Both the position numbers and the translations under genes were made by a program. 64,000 bases of DNA from positions 26,308-90,307 of the forward strand of contig JALCQM010000004.1 of the NCBI GenBank assembly GCA_022651245.1, given 5' to 3'. The notes beneath the pieces were generated by a model. It had not been told where the DNA came from, made no database searches, and was given only the letters and a program-made list of their open reading frames with translations. The stretch is from Lactobacillus sp. Lineage in GTDB: Bacteria; Bacillota; Bacilli; Lactobacillales; Lactobacillaceae. Of the stretch, positions 32,942-41,041 are shown in pieces (positions within the stretch are counted from its first letter, which is position 1; each line of letters starts with the position of its first letter).

Positions 32942-33292
32942 ATGGAAACCAAAGATAAAATCAAAGTGCTGTTCAGCATCGACGCTGATGGATATATCAT
33001 TGGCTACCAGCAAGAGTTTTGGGATGGTAAAGAATGGGTAGCCCCATTTGACACTAGTGAGGCAGTCGAGGTGGCGCCCGCCGATCTGGCAAGTATCTGG
33101 TTAGGGGCCTCAAAGGTATCAGCGGATGGCATTATAACTACTGATGAAGACAAGCGGGTAGAGCTTGAAGCCGAAGCTAATAAGGTGATTCCCACTCCTG
33201 AGCAGCAGATGATCAACGCACTGGGCTTGCAAAACGCGCAATTGGCGGCACAAGTCACCGCGCTCACAGAAAAGTTAGGGGGCGAGAGCTGA
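32942..33292 (+). CDS. Hypothetical tail-module protein
   Basis: A 116-residue acidic protein behind AGGAGG. Beta strands at the start (KVLFSIDADGYIIGYQQEFWDG) and a leucine/glutamine-rich helix at the end (LGLQNAQLAAQVTALTEKL). Proteins with this layout are common between tail fibres and holins. Its stop overlaps the next start. Confidence 0.78.
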   Translation: METKDKIKVLFSIDADGYIIGYQQEFWDGKEWVAPFDTSEAVEVAPADLASIWLGASKVSADGIITTDEDKRVELEAEANKVIPTPEQQMINALGLQNAQLAAQVTALTEKLGGES

Positions 33293-33423
33293 TGCGGGAC
33301 TTTGTAAAACAGATGTACGCGTGGGGTTGCCCGATAGAGGGCTATGTAGAATCTGGAGCAATCACGTCTGATGAGTATAAACAAATTACCGGTAACGACT
33401 ACGCCGCTGGGGCAAATGCCTAG
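33292..33423 (+). CDS. XkdX-family small protein
   Basis: A 43-residue protein: MRDFVKQMYAWGCPIEGYVE, then a short helix ending EYKQITGNDY. This is the XkdX pattern, usually found between tail-fibre and holin genes of siphophages. Function unknown. Confidence 0.78.
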   Translation: MRDFVKQMYAWGCPIEGYVESGAITSDEYKQITGNDYAAGANA

Positions 33424-33453
33424 CGGTATTTTTGTGGAAGGAAGTGAAATGAT

Positions 33454-33747
33454 GTGAATTTTTTAGGTTATGGAATTGGCGATTGGGTAGGGCTTGCAAC
33501 TTTAACCGCTACACTGGTTAGCCTGTGTAGTTGGCTATTCAAAAAGATTGCACTGGATCCGTTGCGAGAAGATATTAAAGATTTGGGCTTTAAGTTTGAC
33601 CAAAGGTTCCAGAATGAGGAGAAAGTAATTGATGACATTCTGAATACGCAAAAGGTTCATAGTCAGGAACTGGGGAGCCATTCAACTAGGCTTACCCGTT
33701 TGGAAGACCACGTAGGAATCAAAGGAGAAGATAACCATGAAGATTAA
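33454..33747 (+). CDS. Membrane-linked coiled-coil protein (XhlA-like)
   Basis: A 97-residue protein from GTG 33454 behind GGAAGGAAGTG. One membrane helix (about 10-30) is followed by a charged coiled coil (KVIDDILNTQKVHSQELG). The layout fits hemolysin XhlA-type proteins in lysis modules. It overlaps the holin start by 11 bases. Confidence 0.72.
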   Translation: MNFLGYGIGDWVGLATLTATLVSLCSWLFKKIALDPLREDIKDLGFKFDQRFQNEEKVIDDILNTQKVHSQELGSHSTRLTRLEDHVGIKGEDNHED

Positions 33748-34003
33748 TTGGAAAGTACGAGTATTGAGCGTCAAGTTCTGGCTGGCCTTAGTGCCGGCTA
33801 TTTTATTGCTTGCGCAAGCTGTGGCTGCCCCTTTTGGATATAAGTGGGACTTTGCCAACCTAGGCACGCAACTGACCGGCATCGTCAATGCGGTATTCGC
33901 GGTGCTGTCAATTCTTGGTGTGGTCACTGACCCGACTACTGCCGGCGTGACTGACAGTGCCCAGGCACTGACTTACACCACACCTAAGAAGGAGGACAAG
34001 TAA
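33737..34003 (+). CDS. Holin, phi LC3 family
   Basis: An 88-residue protein with a basic start (MKINWKVRVLSVKFW), two membrane helices (about 14-32 and 45-63) and a polar tail. KFWLALVPAILLLAQ and GIVNAVFAVLSILGVVTDPTTAG match phi LC3-type holins. It makes the membrane holes that time lysis. Confidence 0.92.
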   Translation: MKINWKVRVLSVKFWLALVPAILLLAQAVAAPFGYKWDFANLGTQLTGIVNAVFAVLSILGVVTDPTTAGVTDSAQALTYTTPKKEDK

Positions 34004-34004
34004 A

Positions 34005-35141
34005 ATGACCTTGAACGGTATTGATATCGCCAACTATCAAGCTGGAATCCCCAAGATGCCTGGTGATTTTCGCATCGTAAAGGCGACCGAATCAAGCACT
34101 TACACCAACCCGGCACTGGCCGACCAGATTGCCAAAGCACCGGCGCTATTAGGATTCTACCACTTTGCCTCAAACGGTAATGTGCAGGCTGAGGCCGATC
34201 ATTTCTTAGCGACTATTAAGCCGTATATCGGCAAAGCTATGCTTGTCTTGGACTACGAACCAGCTCGGCCATCAGTCGCGTGGGCTAAGGCGTGGTTGGA
34301 TTATGTCTATGCCAAAACTGGTGTGCGGCCGATCATCTACATGTCACTTGCTGTCGAAAACGCCTACGACTGGTCAAGTGTGGTCAAAGCTGGTTACGGT
34401 GTATGGATTGCCCAATACAACAACTACAATACGGTCAACGGCTATCAGCCACGTGATTTATACGGCACGCTCAAGCGCTGGCCAAGTATGGCAATGTTCC
34501 AATACACCTCATCTGGCCACCTGTCAGGTTGGGGTGCATCATTGGATTTCGACGCTTTTTACGGTGATAAGTTGGCGTGGGCCAAGTATGCGGCAATCAG
34601 CGGCAAGCCTGTGGCAACCGTCAAAGCTTCCACTCCTGCTGTTGTCAATCACACAGCACGCGCTAAGGTTGCTGCTAAAGTCAACGTCACCTATGAGCTA
34701 CACCAGCAAGGTGCTGGGTGGCTTGGCGCTGTCACCAATTTCAACAACAAAAACTCCAATGGTTTTGCGGGCAATCCAAACCACAAGCATGATGCGCTTT
34801 GCATCAAGGTGAGCCACGGGACAATCAAATACCGCGTTCGTGTGATCGGTGGCGAGTGGTTGCCGTGGGTCACCGGCTACAATCATAAGGACGCTGTCAA
34901 CGGCTATGCTGGCACACTCGGCAAGACCATCGACGCTGTCGAAATGATCTACATTACGCCAGCGGGCGAAGCTTACAGCCAAGCTTACTACCGGTCACAA
35001 ACGACCACACAAGCCGGTTGGTTGCGGACCGTCTGTGATGATGGCCGTTCGGTTGCTGGGTTGACCGACAATTACGCCGGGAACTTCGGTCAACCGTTGG
35101 ATCGCTTGCAGATCAAAATTGGGACTAGCAATCCATTTTAG
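34005..35141 (+). CDS. Endolysin, GH25 muramidase
   Basis: A 378-residue cell-wall hydrolase. Residues 1 to about 195 are a GH25 domain with catalytic acids in NGIDIANYQ (Asp7) and VLDYEPA (Asp83, Glu85). No signal peptide is seen, so it needs the holin. Residues about 225-378 are a wall-binding part with aromatic repeats (AGWLGAVTNFNNKNSNGFAG, WLPWVTGYNHKDAVNGYAG, AGWLRTVCDDGRSVAGLTDN). Confidence 0.94.
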   Translation: MTLNGIDIANYQAGIPKMPGDFRIVKATESSTYTNPALADQIAKAPALLGFYHFASNGNVQAEADHFLATIKPYIGKAMLVLDYEPARPSVAWAKAWLDYVYAKTGVRPIIYMSLAVENAYDWSSVVKAGYGVWIAQYNNYNTVNGYQPRDLYGTLKRWPSMAMFQYTSSGHLSGWGASLDFDAFYGDKLAWAKYAAISGKPVATVKASTPAVVNHTARAKVAAKVNVTYELHQQGAGWLGAVTNFNNKNSNGFAGNPNHKHDALCIKVSHGTIKYRVRVIGGEWLPWVTGYNHKDAVNGYAGTLGKTIDAVEMIYITPAGEAYSQAYYRSQTTTQAGWLRTVCDDGRSVAGLTDNYAGNFGQPLDRLQIKIGTSNPF

Positions 35142-35170
35142 CTCATTAAAACTCATCACAGCTCATCAAC

Positions 35171-35201
35171 GGCTCACTCCTTCGGGGGTGGGCCTATTTT
35201 T
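35171..35201 (+). terminator. Late operon terminator
   Basis: A ten-pair stem, GGCTCACTCC with GGGGTGGGCC, capped by a TTCG tetraloop and followed by TATTTTTG. It ends the late operon and isolates the downstream island. Confidence 0.9.
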
Positions 35202-35250
35202 GTGCCCCTCTTTGTGCCACTTTTGACACTTTTTTAATTTTATTTGCGCC

Positions 35251-35284
35251 AAATGTGGCACATTTTAAAATTTGGTGGTATACT
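35251..35284 (+). promoter_or_regulatory. Island promoter with palindromic operator
   Basis: Extended -10 TGGTATACT (TATACT at 35279-35284) with TGGCAC (35256-35261) at the -35 position, 17 bases away. A perfect palindrome, AAATGTG-G-CACATTT (35251-35265), covers the -35 box. It is a good candidate site for the XRE regulator encoded second in the operon. Confidence 0.65.
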
Positions 35285-35326
35285 AGGTTCATCAAGTAAG
35301 GAACGTAATCCAAGGAGGAAATCATC

Positions 35327-35743
35327 ATGAGCAAAGCACAACGTCAACAACGCGAAGAATCGGCCGACGTCATGCGTTGGGCCCACGAATACGCCCATCT
35401 GATCAAGTCTCTGGTAGGCGATTATCAGATCGCCTTCGGGATTACGCTTCGGCTTGTATGGCAGTACGTAAACGGTCATAACGCTCATGTGCGTATGGAT
35501 GTGTGGATGCTGGACAAGCTTCGTCCCAACGACGTCGCCGGCGTGCCAGCATGGGTGATTGAAAAGGATTTTCGGTTCCGGATGGATCGCAAGCTGGTCT
35601 TCTTCCATACCGTAAGCACCGAAGTCGTCAAAGAGACTGCCAAGGCTTTACAGATCCAGTTTAACGTTTATGATCCTGATGACTTTGACTATAAGAGTAC
35701 CCGCACCGTATGGGTAGCCAAAAGTGTCATGGTCAAGGACTAG
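35327..35743 (+). CDS. First gene of the conversion island, unknown
   Basis: A 138-residue protein behind CCAAGGAGG. Helical N-terminus (QRQQREESADVMRWAHEYAHLI) and alternating beta strands later. I recognise no family. It ends 12 bases before the XRE gene, so the two may act as a pair. Confidence 0.72.
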   Translation: MSKAQRQQREESADVMRWAHEYAHLIKSLVGDYQIAFGITLRLVWQYVNGHNAHVRMDVWMLDKLRPNDVAGVPAWVIEKDFRFRMDRKLVFFHTVSTEVVKETAKALQIQFNVYDPDDFDYKSTRTVWVAKSVMVKD

Positions 35744-35755
35744 GAGGAGAGCAAA

Positions 35756-36409
35756 ATGACAGAAATCAAAGAAGCGGTAAAAAAGCTGCGCAGAAATATG
35801 GGCATGACCCAGGATGAGTTTGCAGAGCAGACAGGTGTGTCCCGGCGCACTCTGACGAGAATCGAGAACGGTGAAGACTCAAGCATGGATGCCCTACGTA
35901 AAATTGCAAACAGTACGGGTCAAGAACTTGACCTCGATTTTGGCGCACGTGTCCCAAAGTTCGACCTAAGCAAGATCAAGAAGACGACCAGGCTCACTGC
36001 TACTATGAAGTATCAGACTTACGCTTTCGATTACTTTGATGAGCTGTACAAATACGACAAAGACTTGTACAGCGCTGTAATGGCTGACCGGGCAGCAAAC
36101 CCCAAATCCTACTATCAGGCTCTACTTGTGTCCCAGATCGTGAAGGCAGAGGGCTTTGACGATGAGGCCATGGCATACGCTGACATGTACTTTGCTTATG
36201 GCCGTGACGGTGCGCTTGAGCTGGCCGTCGAGAAACTGATGTTTGACTACTTAACTTCCGAAAAACATGAGGATGCCCATTCAGAGGGCGAGCCTGATGA
36301 GTTCACGATGCTAAAGACTGGTGTCGGTAAGCTCGTCATCGCCTTTAAGCGTCCAGACGATGATTTCAAAAGCCCGTATATCGAAGTCCGCGTAAACACA
36401 ATACTGTAA
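35756..36409 (+). CDS. XRE-family regulator with extra C-terminal domain
   Basis: A 217-residue protein behind AGGAGAG. Residues about 5-62 are a classical helix-turn-helix (LRRNMGMTQDEFAEQTGVSRRTLTRIENGEDSSMDALRKIA). The rest (about 150 residues, helical and acidic, ending in beta strands) matches nothing I know. It probably represses the island promoter at 35251-35284. Confidence 0.82.
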   Translation: MTEIKEAVKKLRRNMGMTQDEFAEQTGVSRRTLTRIENGEDSSMDALRKIANSTGQELDLDFGARVPKFDLSKIKKTTRLTATMKYQTYAFDYFDELYKYDKDLYSAVMADRAANPKSYYQALLVSQIVKAEGFDDEAMAYADMYFAYGRDGALELAVEKLMFDYLTSEKHEDAHSEGEPDEFTMLKTGVGKLVIAFKRPDDDFKSPYIEVRVNTIL

Positions 36410-36426
36410 TTGTGGAGGTGTATGCC

Positions 36427-36768
36427 ATGCCGTGGGAGTACAAAAAAATCGATAAAAGCCTGATCCGCCACGTCTATGAGAAGGTGATAAAATTACGCGT
36501 TCCAAGCATAGAGGCATGGGTGTGGATACCTCGAAAACTGGTGCAGAAAAATGTTCGAACCGGGCAGATACGAATTGCCGTCAATCCTGATTGGCGGTAT
36601 AGGGGCGAGTCGCTAGGGGAGGCTGTAGAGATGTCGGGAGAGAAGCTACTTAGCGAGCTCGAAAAGCAGAAGACTTATGTTGATATTCCGCGGGTCGAGC
36701 GGTTTCATAGAGCGCCTTATATAGGGACGTGGGAGGATGTGAAAGTCGATGACGAGCTTAAGCGTTAA
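36427..36768 (+). CDS. Unknown island protein
   Basis: A 113-residue basic protein. ATG 36427 is chosen because GGAGGTG lies six bases upstream. A GTG at 36412 would be inside that site. Contains IEAWVWIPRKLVQKNVRTGQIRIAVNPDW and ends with WEDVKVDDELKR. Its end overlaps the ATPase gene by 20 bases. No family recognised. Confidence 0.72.
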   Translation: MPWEYKKIDKSLIRHVYEKVIKLRVPSIEAWVWIPRKLVQKNVRTGQIRIAVNPDWRYRGESLGEAVEMSGEKLLSELEKQKTYVDIPRVERFHRAPYIGTWEDVKVDDELKR

Positions 36769-37921
36769 GCAAAGCTTAGCTATAAAAAAGCTAGAAAAAC
36801 TACGTGTCGGTGCGCTCTTTATGGAGCCAGGGACTGGTAAGACTCGAACTGCGCTAGAGCTTATAAATGGGTCAGAGGCTGACTGGGTTCTATGGGTGGT
36901 GCCCTTCTCCACTAAAGCCAACCTCCAAAAAGAAATCGATAAGTGGGGATGTGACAAGCCTTACGAGATTATCGGTGTGGAAACCATTGCCCAATCGGAT
37001 AGGCAATATCTGGCTTTAAGGGAACGGCTAGCGGAAAAAGAAAAAGTCTTTATGGTGGTCGATGAGTCCCTTAAGATTAAAAACATCGCTGCCAAGCGGA
37101 CTGAGCGAACCATTGAGATTGGGAAAAGGGCCTACTATCGGTTGATCCTTAATGGGACTCCACTAAGTCGCAACGTCCTTGATTTGTGGTCGCAAATGGA
37201 ATTCTTATCGCCGAAGATCCTGAAGATGAGCTATCAAGAATTTCGCTACACTTTTTCGGACTACATCGAGCGTCAAGATGAAGATGGTCGCTGGAGCTAT
37301 CAAATAATGCGCTCGAAAAATGAACAGTATTTGTATGCTTTGATAGAACCATACGTCTTCAATTCGCGGCTTAAAATTGGCGTACAGTCGAGTTTTTTGG
37401 AGATCCAGTACGATTTGACCAATAAACTTGATGCCTACTACTCCAAAAAAGAAGAGATGCTCCAGGATTGGCGAGATGACGCTAACTGGTTTTTGCGGAT
37501 GACGCAGGCTATGCAACATGAATACACTCTTGACGATCAGAAGTTCTGGCAGATTAGAAATTTGGTTGATGAAGATACGGTAATTTTTTGTAAGTTTGTA
37601 AAGGCCCGGGACTATCTGGCGGAGAAATTCCCGCAAGCTAAAGTTTTGACCTATGGGACTGGCGCTTTCGGCCTCAATCTTCAAGCTTACAAAAAGATGA
37701 TTTTTTGGGACAAGACTTTTGACTATGCTCAGCTTGAGCAAGCGCAACGGCGAATCTATCGCGTGGGCCAGACTGAGGATGTTCGCTACTACATGCTGAC
37801 GGCTGACGTGGGGCTGGAGCATCTTATCGACACGAACATCAACAAAAAAACTTCTATGCTTGACGCTTTCAAGCTTGCATCTGAGGAAGGAAAGGGGCGT
37901 GAAATGGTTGAAAACCTATAG
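36749..37921 (+). CDS. SNF2-like DNA translocase/ATPase
   Basis: A 390-residue superfamily 2 ATPase with all main motifs: Walker A EPGTGKT (26-32), DESL box (105-108), NGTP (135-138), TYGTGAFGLNLQ (motif V) and QAQRRIYRVGQ (motif VI). At 390 residues it is a compact SNF2 core with no obvious added domain. It should move along double-stranded DNA using ATP. It overlaps both neighbouring genes. Confidence 0.9.
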   Translation: MTSLSVKQSLAIKKLEKLRVGALFMEPGTGKTRTALELINGSEADWVLWVVPFSTKANLQKEIDKWGCDKPYEIIGVETIAQSDRQYLALRERLAEKEKVFMVVDESLKIKNIAAKRTERTIEIGKRAYYRLILNGTPLSRNVLDLWSQMEFLSPKILKMSYQEFRYTFSDYIERQDEDGRWSYQIMRSKNEQYLYALIEPYVFNSRLKIGVQSSFLEIQYDLTNKLDAYYSKKEEMLQDWRDDANWFLRMTQAMQHEYTLDDQKFWQIRNLVDEDTVIFCKFVKARDYLAEKFPQAKVLTYGTGAFGLNLQAYKKMIFWDKTFDYAQLEQAQRRIYRVGQTEDVRYYMLTADVGLEHLIDTNINKKTSMLDAFKLASEEGKGREMVENL

Positions 37922-39203
37922 TAATCAGACAGTTTACGAAGCTAGCCAGGAGCGCTTAGCTTATCTTTTTAAAGAGTTCGAGCACGTGCTTGTCGCCTTT
38001 AGCGGCGGCAAAGACAGCGGCATGCTGCTGCATATGGCATATGACTATGCTACTAAGCGTGGACTAAAGAATAAGCTGGCATACTATTTTCTTGACTACG
38101 AGGCGCAGTATCAAGCCACGATGCAGTATGTGCAATCGGTTTTTGACGATCTAGCAGACGTGCAAAGGTTTTGGCTGGCACTGCCAAACTCAGTGCCCAC
38201 CTCGACATCTGCCACACAAGGCTTATGGGTGCCGTGGGAAAAGGATAAGCGAGATATCTGGGTGCGGCCAATGCCCGTAGCTGACTATGTCGTTAATGAA
38301 GACAATGTTCCCTGGGACTACACGCCGGGAACACGAGACTATCAGGTGCAAGATGACTTTACTGCCTGGTATGCTGACGCCTACGGTAAGACGGCCGCCG
38401 CAATCGGAATCCGAGCAGATGAGTCCCTCGATCGTTTTCGCGCTATAAAGGGACAGCACAAGGTGAATGGCTATAAGGACACAAACTATGTCATCAAAAG
38501 GTCTCCGAACCTTGCAAACGCGTATCCTATTTATGACTGGCAGACACGTGACGTTTGGATTGCTAATGCAAAAAAGGCGTGGCCATACAACAAAATCTAC
38601 GACTTATACTATCAGGCAGGCTTGCCTATCGACCAGATGCGCGTCGCAAGTCCATTTATCAGTCAGGGTATCGCCACACTGCGCCTTTACCAGGTGATCG
38701 AACCGGACACTTGGGCAAAAATGGTAGGTCGGGTAAACGGCGCAAATTTTGCCGGGATCTATGGCGGTACCACGGCAATGGGGTGGAAGTCGATCACTTT
38801 GCCAAAGGGGATGACTTGGCGTAGCTACCTAGCTTTTTTGCTTAAGACGCTACCGAAAGACGCCCGCGAAAATTACGAACACATATTTGAAACCTCGATT
38901 AGTTTTTGGCGAGACAAGGGTGGCGTGCTGGACGATCAGACGATCAAAGAGCTACAGGACGCAGGCATCCACGTCAAAGTTGGCAAGAAAACAAACTACC
39001 GGACTACGAAAAAGCCGGTGACTTTTGACGATTATCCCGATGACGCGCCGGTGACGAATTTTAGAGTCGTCCCGTCGTATAAGCGGATGTGCATCACCAT
39101 TATGAAAAACGATCATACGGCAAAATATATGGGGTTTGCACAGACCAAGGCACAAGTGGAAAAGAGGAAGAGAGCCATTGAGAAATACAGCAGCATCCTT
39201 TAA
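37899..39203 (+). CDS. PP-loop ATPase of the PAPS-reductase family (IbrA/DUF3440-like)
   Basis: A 434-residue protein starting at GTG 37899 behind GGAAAGGGG. The PP-loop SGGKDS is at 35-40. The substrate-side motif AIGIRADESLDRFRAI is present. The usual catalytic cysteine motif (ECGLH) of true PAPS reductases and the Cys cluster of DndC are both absent: I see one Cys, near residue 400. So it probably activates a substrate by adenylation, not by sulphur chemistry. Paired with a ParB-like protein as in the IbrA-IbrB gene pairs of enterobacteria. Confidence 0.85.
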   Translation: MKWLKTYSNQTVYEASQERLAYLFKEFEHVLVAFSGGKDSGMLLHMAYDYATKRGLKNKLAYYFLDYEAQYQATMQYVQSVFDDLADVQRFWLALPNSVPTSTSATQGLWVPWEKDKRDIWVRPMPVADYVVNEDNVPWDYTPGTRDYQVQDDFTAWYADAYGKTAAAIGIRADESLDRFRAIKGQHKVNGYKDTNYVIKRSPNLANAYPIYDWQTRDVWIANAKKAWPYNKIYDLYYQAGLPIDQMRVASPFISQGIATLRLYQVIEPDTWAKMVGRVNGANFAGIYGGTTAMGWKSITLPKGMTWRSYLAFLLKTLPKDARENYEHIFETSISFWRDKGGVLDDQTIKELQDAGIHVKVGKKTNYRTTKKPVTFDDYPDDAPVTNFRVVPSYKRMCITIMKNDHTAKYMGFAQTKAQVEKRKRAIEKYSSIL

Positions 39204-39699
39204 ATCACCAGTTTATGGCGTTCAGGCTGTGCCGATCGAAAAGGTGCAGGCAAACTCATACAACCCTAATCACGTGGCGCCGCCAGAAATGAAACTGCTT
39301 TATGAGTCCATTAAGGACGACGGTTATACGATGCCAATCGTCACCTACTACCTCGAAGACGAAGATAAGTACGAAATCGTTGACGGGTACCATCGCTATA
39401 GCGTGATGCTGACGCACAAGGACATCTATGAGCGTGAAGGAGGCTTGCTACCAATTGTGGTGATCGACAAGCCAGTAGAGGACCGTATCGCATCCACAAT
39501 CAGACACAATCGTGCGCGTGGCACTCACAGCATCGAGTTGATGACTAACATTGTCAAAGAATTGAAAGACGCGGGGATGAGTGATGCCTGGATCATGAAA
39601 AATATTGGTATGGACGCAGACGAGCTGTTGAGGTTAAAGCAAGTCAGCGGTCTAGCATCATTGTTTGCAGATGAAGACTTCAGTAAAAGCTGGAGTTAG
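39178..39699 (+). CDS. ParB-like protein (IbrB-like)
   Basis: A 173-residue protein. TTG 39178 is chosen behind GAGGAAGAG. The ParB N-terminal fold is seen: VPIEKVQANSYNPNHVAPPE, then IVDGYHRYSVMLTH (DGYHR at 69-73). The fold binds CTP in ParB and is a nuclease or ATPase in relatives. The C-terminal part is a small helical domain with IMKNIGMDADELLRLKQVSG, similar to a helix-turn-helix. It overlaps the PP-loop gene by 26 bases. Confidence 0.82.
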   Translation: MRNTAASFKSPVYGVQAVPIEKVQANSYNPNHVAPPEMKLLYESIKDDGYTMPIVTYYLEDEDKYEIVDGYHRYSVMLTHKDIYEREGGLLPIVVIDKPVEDRIASTIRHNRARGTHSIELMTNIVKELKDAGMSDAWIMKNIGMDADELLRLKQVSGLASLFADEDFSKSWS

Positions 39700-39701
39700 C
39701 T

Positions 39702-40142
39702 ATGGCAAACAAGGTAAACCTTACAGGCCAAGTTTTCGGCCACCTAACGGCAATCAAGGACAGTGGCAAGCGAGCTCGTCGCAAAGACGGGTCGTCAGCA
39801 GTTTTGTGGCTGTGCCAGTGTGATTGCGGGAAGCAGACCTATGTGGCGACTAGCTCGCTTACTACAGGCCAAACCACGAGCTGCGGTCATGTCAAGGCCG
39901 CTAATCTTGAGACGGGCGCCGATCACCACGCTTCGATGCTTACTGACAAGGTACCAGCCACTAGTCACACCGGGTACCGCAATATCTCGATGACGTTTCG
40001 TGGTAGCCGGTGGCGCTATAGGGTCGCAGTGACTTACGATCATCGCCAGCACGGAGGACTGAGAGACACACTCAAAGAGGCCTTGGAACTACGTGAAGAG
40101 CTGCGCGCTAAATACTGGCCTGGCTACAAGACGCAAAAATAG
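39702..40142 (+). CDS. Zinc-ribbon plus AP2-like DNA-binding protein
   Basis: A 146-residue protein. An N-terminal DNA-entry segment (LTGQVFGHLTAIKDSG) precedes a zinc ribbon with three Cys and a Cys-Gly-His (WLCQCDCGKQTYVATSSL, SCGH). An AP2-like domain covers about 90-140 (TGYRNISMTFRGSRWRYRV, DTLKEALELREEL). The same layout occurs in the gene at 63300-63794. Such proteins are often homing-type HNH nucleases, but no HNH motif is visible here. Confidence 0.78.
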   Translation: MANKVNLTGQVFGHLTAIKDSGKRARRKDGSSAVLWLCQCDCGKQTYVATSSLTTGQTTSCGHVKAANLETGADHHASMLTDKVPATSHTGYRNISMTFRGSRWRYRVAVTYDHRQHGGLRDTLKEALELREELRAKYWPGYKTQK

Positions 40143-40216
40143 CCCCGACGCTAGGTCGAGGCCGATTCATTGGGAGACAGCCAGGGTGATCAGCCCTGAC
40201 GACATATATGTTCGCT

Positions 40217-40248
40217 AGCCGGAGGGAATTCCCCTTCGGCTATTTTTG
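40217..40248 (+). terminator. Terminator of the conversion island
   Basis: AGCCGGAGGG (40217-40226) pairs with CCCTTCGGCT (40232-40241), loop AATTC, followed by ATTTTTG. Just before it, CAGGG-TGATCAG-CCCTG (40182-40198) can form another hairpin. Confidence 0.8.
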
Positions 40249-40575
40249 TTCGCCGTAAAAAAGCTCGTTCGGCCGCAGCTTCTTCTGGATTAAGTTGCCA
40301 TTACTAGGCCAGCGATCGCCGACGAAGCCATAAAAGTTGAAGGACAATCCATACTGCGAGCGGATTGCGCGAATGACTTCCTCGAAGTGGTCGAGATCTA
40401 AAGAGATGGAGTGTAGCGGAATCGACTTGAACCGGTGGTCACGGGGCTGATCCTCGAAAAAGAAGTGTATCTGTCCGTCAATCGCCACTTTGGCGACGCG
40501 GATCTGATATATGTGGCCGTGGAGTCGCTGGAAAAGGGGCTCGATCCTGGCTAGGATAATCGCCGCATCATTCAT
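40240..40575 (-). CDS. Hypothetical prophage protein
   Basis: A 111-residue protein on the minus strand, ending at the island terminator. HGHIYQIRVAKVAIDGQIHFFFEDQPRDH suggests beta strands. No family recognised. It overlaps its upstream partner by four bases, so they form a two-gene unit at the prophage end. Confidence 0.68.
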   Translation of the reverse strand: MNDAAIILARIEPLFQRLHGHIYQIRVAKVAIDGQIHFFFEDQPRDHRFKSIPLHSISLDLDHFEEVIRAIRSQYGLSFNFYGFVGDRWPSNGNLIQKKLRPNELFYGEQK

Positions 40576-40775
40576 GCTGCCACCCCTGGGACCGCCAGTG
40601 TCAGTGCTACCTGCTCGTCGATTGTTAGCGGTCGCCCGATCACGCGAGGCAAGTCATCTAGCAGCTTGTCTGGTTCAAGTGATCCGGCGCAATCTCGACC
40701 ACGTAGCGCCACCATGCCGCGATGGTCACGGTCGCGCGTGAGCTTATAATCGCCAATTGTGATTGGAAGTTTCAT
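40572..40775 (-). CDS. Small hypothetical prophage protein
   Basis: A 67-residue protein from ATG 40775 on the minus strand behind GCGAGGTGATAG. MKLPITIGDYKLTRDRDHRG, then DKLLDDLPRVIGRPLTIDEQ. No family recognised. Confidence 0.62.
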   Translation of the reverse strand: MKLPITIGDYKLTRDRDHRGMVALRGRDCAGSLEPDKLLDDLPRVIGRPLTIDEQVALTLAVPGVAA

Positions 40776-40886
40776 ACTATCACCTCGCCAATTATTATAC
40801 GAACGCATGTTTGCTTTTGCAACATAAAAATAGTCCCACTTGGGGACTAGGAGCGTTATTTATCTTGCGAGTGCGAGAGACTTTTT

Positions 40887-40918
40887 GACCAGATTCTGAC
40901 CAGATTCCAACAGATTAA
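40887..40918 (+). repeat. Tandem 11-bp repeats near the right prophage end
   Basis: GACCAGATTCT (40887-40897), GACCAGATTCC (40898-40908) and a weaker AACAGATTAA copy follow one another. Short direct repeats of this kind are typical arm-type binding sites of phage integrases, so attR should be close. The gene-free stretch 40776-41230 also holds a 16-bp palindrome, a CRISPR-like repeat and a terminator. Confidence 0.5.
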
Positions 40919-40943
40919 ACTAGATATGAACTAGCAGACGTTG

Positions 40944-40959
40944 CATTTTTATAAAAATG
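40944..40959. repeat. 16-bp perfect palindrome
   Basis: CATTTTTATAAAAATG, 35 bases after the 11-bp repeats. Could be part of the attachment site or a regulator site. Not assigned. Confidence 0.4.
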
Positions 40960-41041
40960 TTCTAAAGGTGTAAAGCCAGTGATATCAGGGCATTGAGGCA
41001 TATGGGCCGCCACCACGTTTACACTTTCCAGGCTAATCCGT

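Noticed and set aside
35327-40142. A Dnd or Ssp phosphorothioation system
   Set aside because: No DndB, DndD, DndE, SspB or SspC homologue and no cysteine desulfurase are present, and the PP-loop protein lacks the needed cysteines.
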